Shown piece after piece: positions 14,986-18,382 of a DNA stretch of 18,382 bases. The DNA comes from an uncultured Caulobacter sp. (GTDB taxonomy: Bacteria; Pseudomonadota; Alphaproteobacteria; Caulobacterales; Caulobacteraceae). Under the pieces are notes generated by a model that was not told where the DNA came from, did not search any database, and worked only from the letters and a program-made list of their open reading frames with translations. A program made the position numbers and the translations under genes. Position 1 is the first letter of the stretch, and each line of letters begins with the position of its first letter. The stretch spans positions 1 through 18,382 of the forward strand of contig CALALX010000030.1 in assembly GCA_937925635.1 (NCBI GenBank). Direction: 5' to 3'.

Positions 14986-15011
14986 GGGACATGCACTTCA
15001 GTGCGTGTCCC
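14986..15011. repeat. Near-perfect palindrome in the hfsA-hfsB gap
   Basis: An 11-bp stem (14986-14996 with 15001-15011) encloses the loop TTCA; the only imperfection is a T opposite G at one position. It lies 6 bp from the hfsA stop, inside the 80-bp space before hfsB. On the - strand transcript it is not followed by a U-run, so it is not a classic terminator. It could be an RNA-stability or attenuation hairpin within the hfsABC message, or a copy of a dispersed REP-type palindrome. No second copy is in this window. Confidence 0.6.
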
Positions 15012-15016
15012 GCTCC

Positions 15017-16531
15017 TCATCGCCCCTTGTACGCCGCCATGCCGAGCACCGGCAGGTCGAGCGTGCGCGAGGCCGAGGCCCGCGTCGGCAGGCCGGGCCG
15101 CAGGAAGACCCGGATCAGGCCCGCGCAGAGCGCGGAGAACAGCCCGAACAGGAAGGCCAGGGCGAAGACGGGCTTGCGCAGGCTCTTGCCCTGGGTCGGC
15201 GGAACCGCGCGGTCGACGATGCGGATGTTGTCGTTGCTCTCCGAGGCGATCTGTCGCGCCGCGTCGTCCTGACGTTCCTTCACGGTGAAGTCTCGGACGC
15301 TCGACTGGAGGACGTCGCGATCCATGCTGAGGGCCTGGAACTCCGGCTCGATCGCCGCCAGCCGGCGCAGTTGGTCGGTCGCCTGCTGGAACTGCCGGCC
15401 ATAGGCGACCAGGCTCTGCTGCAGGGCGGCGACCTCGGCCGCGGTCTGGATGCGATCGGTCTGCAGGGTCTGGTGGACCGGGTTGACGCCCAGGCGCTTG
15501 GCCCCCTCGGTCTGGGTCCGCCCGCCGGCCATGCCGGCCTCCAGCTGCGCGATCTGGGCTTCGACATCGCGCACCGGCTGCGACGTCGGCAGATAGCGCG
15601 ACAGCATCTCCTCGCGCTGGGTGCGCAGCCCGGCCAGCTTGGTGGCGGCGGTGGCGTCGATGTCGCGATAGAGGCCGATCTCGGGCGACACCTGGGCCAG
15701 TTGCGCGTCGAGGGCCGCAAGGCGGGCCTGGCGGTCCTGCAGCGTCACCTCGGCCATCTGCCGCTGGGTCTCGATCTGCCCGACCAGGGTGGTCAGGGCC
15801 GTCTTCTGGGCCTGGAAGTCGCCGATGTCGTTGGTGGTGAGAAAGCTCTGATAGGCGGCGTCGGCTTGGTTCAGCTGATCCTCGAACAGCACGCGCTGGC
15901 GCTCGAGCACCGGCGAGGACGGCTGGATCAGCACCGTGCGGCGATAGACGAGGTACTCTTCAAGCAGGGTGTTCACGGCCCGCGCCGCCGTCCCGGCGTC
16001 GTCATGTTCGAAGCCGATGCGGACCACGGGATTGTCCGGCGCGGAGCCAACCGAGAGGTTCTTGCCGAAGTCCTCGACCGCCTTGGCCATCACCTGCGGC
16101 TTCTCGGCCGGCGCGGCGGCGGCGTATTTCTCGCCGAGCTCGGGGTAGAGCGCGCCCAGGCCGATCTTGCGGATCGTGCGTTCACGCAGCTGGGCGCTCA
16201 TCAGGATTTCGACTTCCGACTGCACCAGCGAGTCGTTGTCCGGCACCGCGCCCCGCGCGGCGTCGCCGGCCCGCGGCTCGTAGACGTACTCCTGGCCCAG
16301 CTGCACCAGGATGCTGGCCTGGGCCGGATAGGACTTCTTCAGGGTGAAGGCGAAGCCGGCGCCGCCGATGAAGAGCACCAGGAACACCGCCAACATCAGC
16401 CATCGCTCTCGCCACAGCAGGGTGATGAAGTCGCTCGGCGCGTAGCGGGGCCGCGAGGCCCAGCCGGACGCGGACATCGCGCGACCCGAAGGGTCGTGCG
16501 GCAGCGTCGTCCAGGCGCTTTGCGTACTCAT
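15017..16531 (-). CDS. hfsA: HfsA-like polysaccharide co-polymerase (Wzz/Wzc membrane-periplasmic part)
   Basis: Inner-membrane protein that controls chain length and links the polymerase to the export channel. The 504-residue protein has a short cytoplasmic N-terminus (1-43), TM1 at about 44-63 (LMLAVFLVLFIGGAGFAF), a Wzz domain beginning SYPAQASILVQLGQEYVYEP, a long periplasmic coiled-coil-rich region (about 190-430, Gln/Ala/Leu heptads with a GNVR-like segment), and TM2 at about 455-478 (RKPVFALAFLFGLFSALC). The cytoplasmic tail RTLDLPVLGMAAYKGR keeps the LPVLG motif seen where Wzc continues into its kinase domain; here that domain is a separate protein, HfsB. The start at 16531 has a poor ribosome site. 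The gene is divergent from hfsD across a 90-bp gap. Confidence 0.9.
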   Translation of the reverse strand: MSTQSAWTTLPHDPSGRAMSASGWASRPRYAPSDFITLLWRERWLMLAVFLVLFIGGAGFAFTLKKSYPAQASILVQLGQEYVYEPRAGDAARGAVPDNDSLVQSEVEILMSAQLRERTIRKIGLGALYPELGEKYAAAAPAEKPQVMAKAVEDFGKNLSVGSAPDNPVVRIGFEHDDAGTAARAVNTLLEEYLVYRRTVLIQPSSPVLERQRVLFEDQLNQADAAYQSFLTTNDIGDFQAQKTALTTLVGQIETQRQMAEVTLQDRQARLAALDAQLAQVSPEIGLYRDIDATAATKLAGLRTQREEMLSRYLPTSQPVRDVEAQIAQLEAGMAGGRTQTEGAKRLGVNPVHQTLQTDRIQTAAEVAALQQSLVAYGRQFQQATDQLRRLAAIEPEFQALSMDRDVLQSSVRDFTVKERQDDAARQIASESNDNIRIVDRAVPPTQGKSLRKPVFALAFLFGLFSALCAGLIRVFLRPGLPTRASASRTLDLPVLGMAAYKGR

Positions 16532-16544
16532 GAGAATCTTAGAA

Positions 16545-16564
16545 CTCTCGCAGTCTGACGAGAG
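16545..16564. other. Small inverted repeat in the hfsA leader
   Basis: CTCTCG (16545-16550) and CGAGAG (16559-16564) form a perfect 6-bp stem with an 8-base loop. It would lie 14 bases before the hfsA ATG in the hfsA mRNA leader. A hairpin or a dyad operator are both possible; the short stem could also be chance. Confidence 0.3.
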
Positions 16565-16583
16565 CGACCGTCGCGGAGCGCGA

Positions 16584-16598
16584 TTAACACTCCGTTAC
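16584..16598. promoter_or_regulatory. Candidate CtrA-like box in the hfsA/hfsD divergent promoter region
   Basis: TTAA (16584-16587), seven bases, then TTAC (16595-16598) differs at one base from the CtrA consensus TTAA-N7-TTAA. It lies near the middle of the 90-bp region between the divergent hfsA and hfsD starts, so one bound dimer could affect both genes. A second isolated TTAA is at 16608-16611. This is the most AT-rich stretch of the gap. Regulation by CtrA is inferred from the motif and the holdfast context, not shown. Confidence 0.4.
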
Positions 16599-16621
16599 CC
16601 CTTTTCCTTAACGTTTGAGCC

Positions 16622-17347
16622 ATGCGCAAAGTCGCCCCGTTCCGCGTCGCCCTGCTGGTCTCCGCCGCCCTCCTCGCGGCCGGTCCGGCGGTGGCCGCCA
16701 AGGCGCCGCGAGCAGACTTTCCCAACATCGGCTACGCCGACTGGAGCGAGAGCGAACCCGAATACCGCTTCTATCCTGGCGACCAGATCGACGTGACGGT
16801 CCCCTCGGCGCCGGAGCTGGCGCGGACCGGCGTCATCGTCCAGCCGGACGGCCGCATCACCCTGCCCCTGATCGCGCCGGTGATGGCGGCGGACCGGACG
16901 GTGGCCGAGTTGCAGTCGGACCTGACTCGCGCCTACGCGACCCAGCTGTTGCGGCCGGAGGTCCAGATCCAGATCAAGACCGCCAGCCCGCTGAAGATCT
17001 TCGTCGGGGGCGAGGTCGGCACGCCGGGCGTCTTCGACATGCCGGGCGACATCAACAGCCTGCAGGCCGTCTTCCAGGCGGGGGGCTTCAAGGTCAGCGC
17101 CAAGACCGACCGGGTGGTGATCATCCGCCGCGGGCCAGGCGGCCGGGCGATGATGCGGACCGTGAACCTGCAGAGCGCGCTCAAGAATCCGGCGGGCGCG
17201 GACCTGGTTCCGCTGCGCCGCTTCGACATCGTCTACGTGCCGCGCTCGAACATCGCCGAGGCCGGGCTGTTCATGCAGCAGTGGTTCCGCGACATCTCGC
17301 CGATCCAGGGCTTCAGCTACGCGATCGGCGGCAACGGCGGGCAGTGA
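16622..17347 (+). CDS. hfsD: HfsD-like outer membrane polysaccharide export protein (Wza family)
   Basis: Forms the outer-membrane/periplasmic exit channel for holdfast polysaccharide. The 241-residue protein has a Sec signal peptide (1-25/26: RKVAPFRVALLVSAALLAAG, cleavage near AVA-A), then the polysaccharide export (Poly_export) domain starting YRFYPGDQIDVTV (about 48-60) with VQPDGRITLPLIAPVMAA, followed by an SLBB segment (KIFVGGEVGTPGVFDMPGD, about 123-141) and LQAVFQAGGF. There is no lipobox Cys near the cleavage site, unlike Wza, and it is shorter than Wza (about 379). The C-terminus (FMQQWFRDISPIQGFSYAI) may provide the amphipathic membrane helix. It is divergent from hfsA and ends 9 bp from the convergent Sel1 gene. 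Confidence 0.9.
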   Translation: MRKVAPFRVALLVSAALLAAGPAVAAKAPRADFPNIGYADWSESEPEYRFYPGDQIDVTVPSAPELARTGVIVQPDGRITLPLIAPVMAADRTVAELQSDLTRAYATQLLRPEVQIQIKTASPLKIFVGGEVGTPGVFDMPGDINSLQAVFQAGGFKVSAKTDRVVIIRRGPGGRAMMRTVNLQSALKNPAGADLVPLRRFDIVYVPRSNIAEAGLFMQQWFRDISPIQGFSYAIGGNGGQ

Positions 17348-17356
17348 TCGCGGCGA

Positions 17357-17632
17357 TCAAGCCTGTTGCAGCCACTCGCGCGCCTGGCGCTGGGCCTCGG
17401 CGACTTCGGCCGGGTCCATCTCGCCGCTCAGCTCCTTGCGGTAGACCTTGGCTTCCAGCGATCCGCGCATGGCGGCCAGGTTGAACAGCATGTGGGCCGA
17501 GACGTAGTCGAGCGGCGCGCCGCCCTGACCGGTCGAATAGAGCAGGCCCATCCGGAACAGCTCGTCGCCCGACGACTCCGGACCCGGCAGCGGAATGGTC
17601 GCCGGAGCTTCGCTCTCGATGCTCGCAAGCAT
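17357..17632 (-). CDS. Small Sel1-like repeat protein
   Basis: A short protein with one to one and a half Sel1/TPR-like repeats: DELFRMGLLYSTGQGGAPLD (23-42) followed by YVSAHMLFNLAAMRGSLEA and a charged helix KVYRKELSGEMDPAEVAEAQ. Such repeats mediate protein-protein contacts. I chose ATG ending at 17632 (91 residues) because GAAGGGAAGAAG lies just upstream as a ribosome site. The frame is open to another ATG at 17701 (114 residues), but codons between the two lack the GC-rich third positions of the rest, so that part is probably leader. No signal peptide. It is convergent with hfsD, 9 bp apart. Function unknown; a link to holdfast is suggested only by proximity. Confidence 0.75.
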   Translation of the reverse strand: MLASIESEAPATIPLPGPESSGDELFRMGLLYSTGQGGAPLDYVSAHMLFNLAAMRGSLEAKVYRKELSGEMDPAEVAEAQRQAREWLQQA

Positions 17633-17797
17633 GGTCTTCTTCCCTTCAAACCCCTCTCCGGACGGTTCTGTCGCGGAGCCGATGGGCACAGAGAAATCCA
17701 TGCTCGCTGAACATAGGGTTAATCGCGGCGCCGACCTGTATTCAGGTCCGAATACCGGACGAGATGTCGCAGATTACTGCCCGTAAACCTGTGTCTA

Positions 17798-17827
17798 CGC
17801 GCCGTAAAAATCAGCGGATGCGGCGCG
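17798..17827. other. Inverted repeat between the Sel1 gene and the YghU-type gene
   Basis: CGCGCCG (17798-17804) pairs with CGGCGCG (17821-17827) around a 16-base loop containing five A. It lies 25 bp beyond the stop of the - strand oxidoreductase gene, where a terminator is expected, but the A/T run is in the loop rather than after the stem. It could be a weak terminator or chance in GC-rich DNA. The rest of 17702-17851 shows no gene; a small dyad GTCCG/CGGAC is at about 17746-17760. Confidence 0.3.
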
Positions 17828-17851
17828 CGCCCCGGCTGGTCCGACGGCGGA

Positions 17852-18382
17852 TCAACTCGCCGCCTGCAGCTTGTCCAGCGTTCTCGTCTCGAAGTCGCTG
17901 GCGTCGTGGCGTTCGGGCAGGCAGCTGGCCGGGTCGCCGAACACGCGGTTGACCATCCGGCCGCGCTTCACCGCCGGCCGTTGGCCAATCTGATCGGCCC
18001 AGCGCACGACATTCCTGTACTCCGCCACCTGCAGGAACTCGGCGGACTCGTAGAGCACGCCCTTGGCCAAGGCGCCGTACCAGGGCCAGACCGCTATATC
18101 CGCCAGTGTGTAGTCGGAGCCGGCCAGATACTCGCTCTCGCCCAGGCGGCGGTCCAGCACGTCCATCTGGCGCTTCACCTCCATGGCGTAGCGGTCGATG
18201 GCGTATTCGATCTTGAACGGCGCATAGGCGTAGAAGTGGCCAAAGCCCCCGCCCAGGAACGGCGCGCTGCCCATCTGCCACATCAGCCAGGAGAAGGTCT
18301 CCGCCCGGGTGGCGAGGTCCGTCGGCAGGAAGGCGCCGCCGAACTTCTCGGCCAGGTGCAGCAGGCTGGCGCCGGACTCGAA
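17852..18382 (-). CDS. yghU: YghU-type glutathione-dependent disulfide-bond oxidoreductase (GST superfamily), C-terminal part
   Basis: The frame is open to the right edge (first visible codon at 18382-18380), so the N-terminus lies outside the window; 176 residues plus stop are visible. The start resembles the end of the thioredoxin-like domain (FESGASLLHLAEKFG), followed by the all-helical GST C-terminal domain with the YghU/Nu-class signature LMWQMGSAPFLGGGFGHFYA, then MEVKRQMDVLDRRLGESEYL, YTLADIAVWPWYGAL and RWADQIGQRPAVKRGRMVNR. These enzymes use bound glutathione to reduce disulfides or organic peroxides in the cytoplasm. The internal ATG at 18283 is not the start. It reads toward the Sel1 gene in the same direction, with about 220 bp between its stop and that gene's ATG. 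Confidence 0.92.
   Translation of the reverse strand, partial: FESGASLLHLAEKFGGAFLPTDLATRAETFSWLMWQMGSAPFLGGGFGHFYAYAPFKIEYAIDRYAMEVKRQMDVLDRRLGESEYLAGSDYTLADIAVWPWYGALAKGVLYESAEFLQVAEYRNVVRWADQIGQRPAVKRGRMVNRVFGDPASCLPERHDASDFETRTLDKLQAAS

Overview
The window is GC-rich (about 70%) DNA with dense, mostly co-directional and overlapping genes. Gene content points to an alphaproteobacterium of the Caulobacteraceae (Caulobacter/Phenylobacterium type). The strongest indication is a complete block matching the holdfast polysaccharide synthesis (hfs) locus of Caulobacter in content and order. This assignment is made by recognition of protein families and gene order only.

Region 1 (1-5905, + strand) is the downstream part of a respiratory nitrate reductase operon. 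It holds the C-terminal 298 residues of NarH, the NarJ assembly chaperone and the NarI cytochrome b subunit. These are followed without a break by a PpiC-type prolyl isomerase with an extra C-terminal domain, an alginate-export-type outer membrane barrel, a hemerythrin-like protein and a beta-carbonic anhydrase. Four of the junctions from narI onward are at most 19 nt or are 4-nt ATGA overlaps, so the seven genes look like one translationally coupled unit for nitrate respiration plus accessory functions.

Region 2 (5985-10705, + strand) is hfsE-hfsF-hfsG-hfsH: the initiating sugar-phosphate transferase, a Wzx-type flippase, a GT2 glycosyltransferase and a polysaccharide deacetylase. Region 4 (12976-17347) is hfsC-hfsB-hfsA on the - strand (polymerase, BY-kinase-like ATPase, Wzz/Wzc-like co-polymerase) with hfsD (Wza-like secretin) divergent on the + strand. 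Together they form a Wzx/Wzy-type pathway: HfsE starts the repeat on undecaprenyl phosphate, HfsG extends it, HfsF flips it, HfsC polymerises it, HfsH deacetylates it, and HfsA/B/D export it.

Region 3 (10706-12975) separates the two hfs halves. It holds a lower-GC DUF3800 gene and a CPBP-family membrane protease gene. Between them lies a decayed 132-bp copy of the 3' end of hfsC, with an in-frame stop and a frameshift. This scar shows the interior of the holdfast locus has been rearranged, most simply by recombination that brought in a second hfsC end or by insertion into an older one.

Region 5 (17348-18382) holds a short Sel1-repeat protein and the C-terminal part of a YghU-type glutathione-dependent oxidoreductase that runs off the right edge. 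No tRNA, rRNA, CRISPR array, transposase or integrase was seen, and no gene-free stretch exceeds 300 bp. Candidate CtrA-like boxes lie upstream of hfsE and between hfsA and hfsD.
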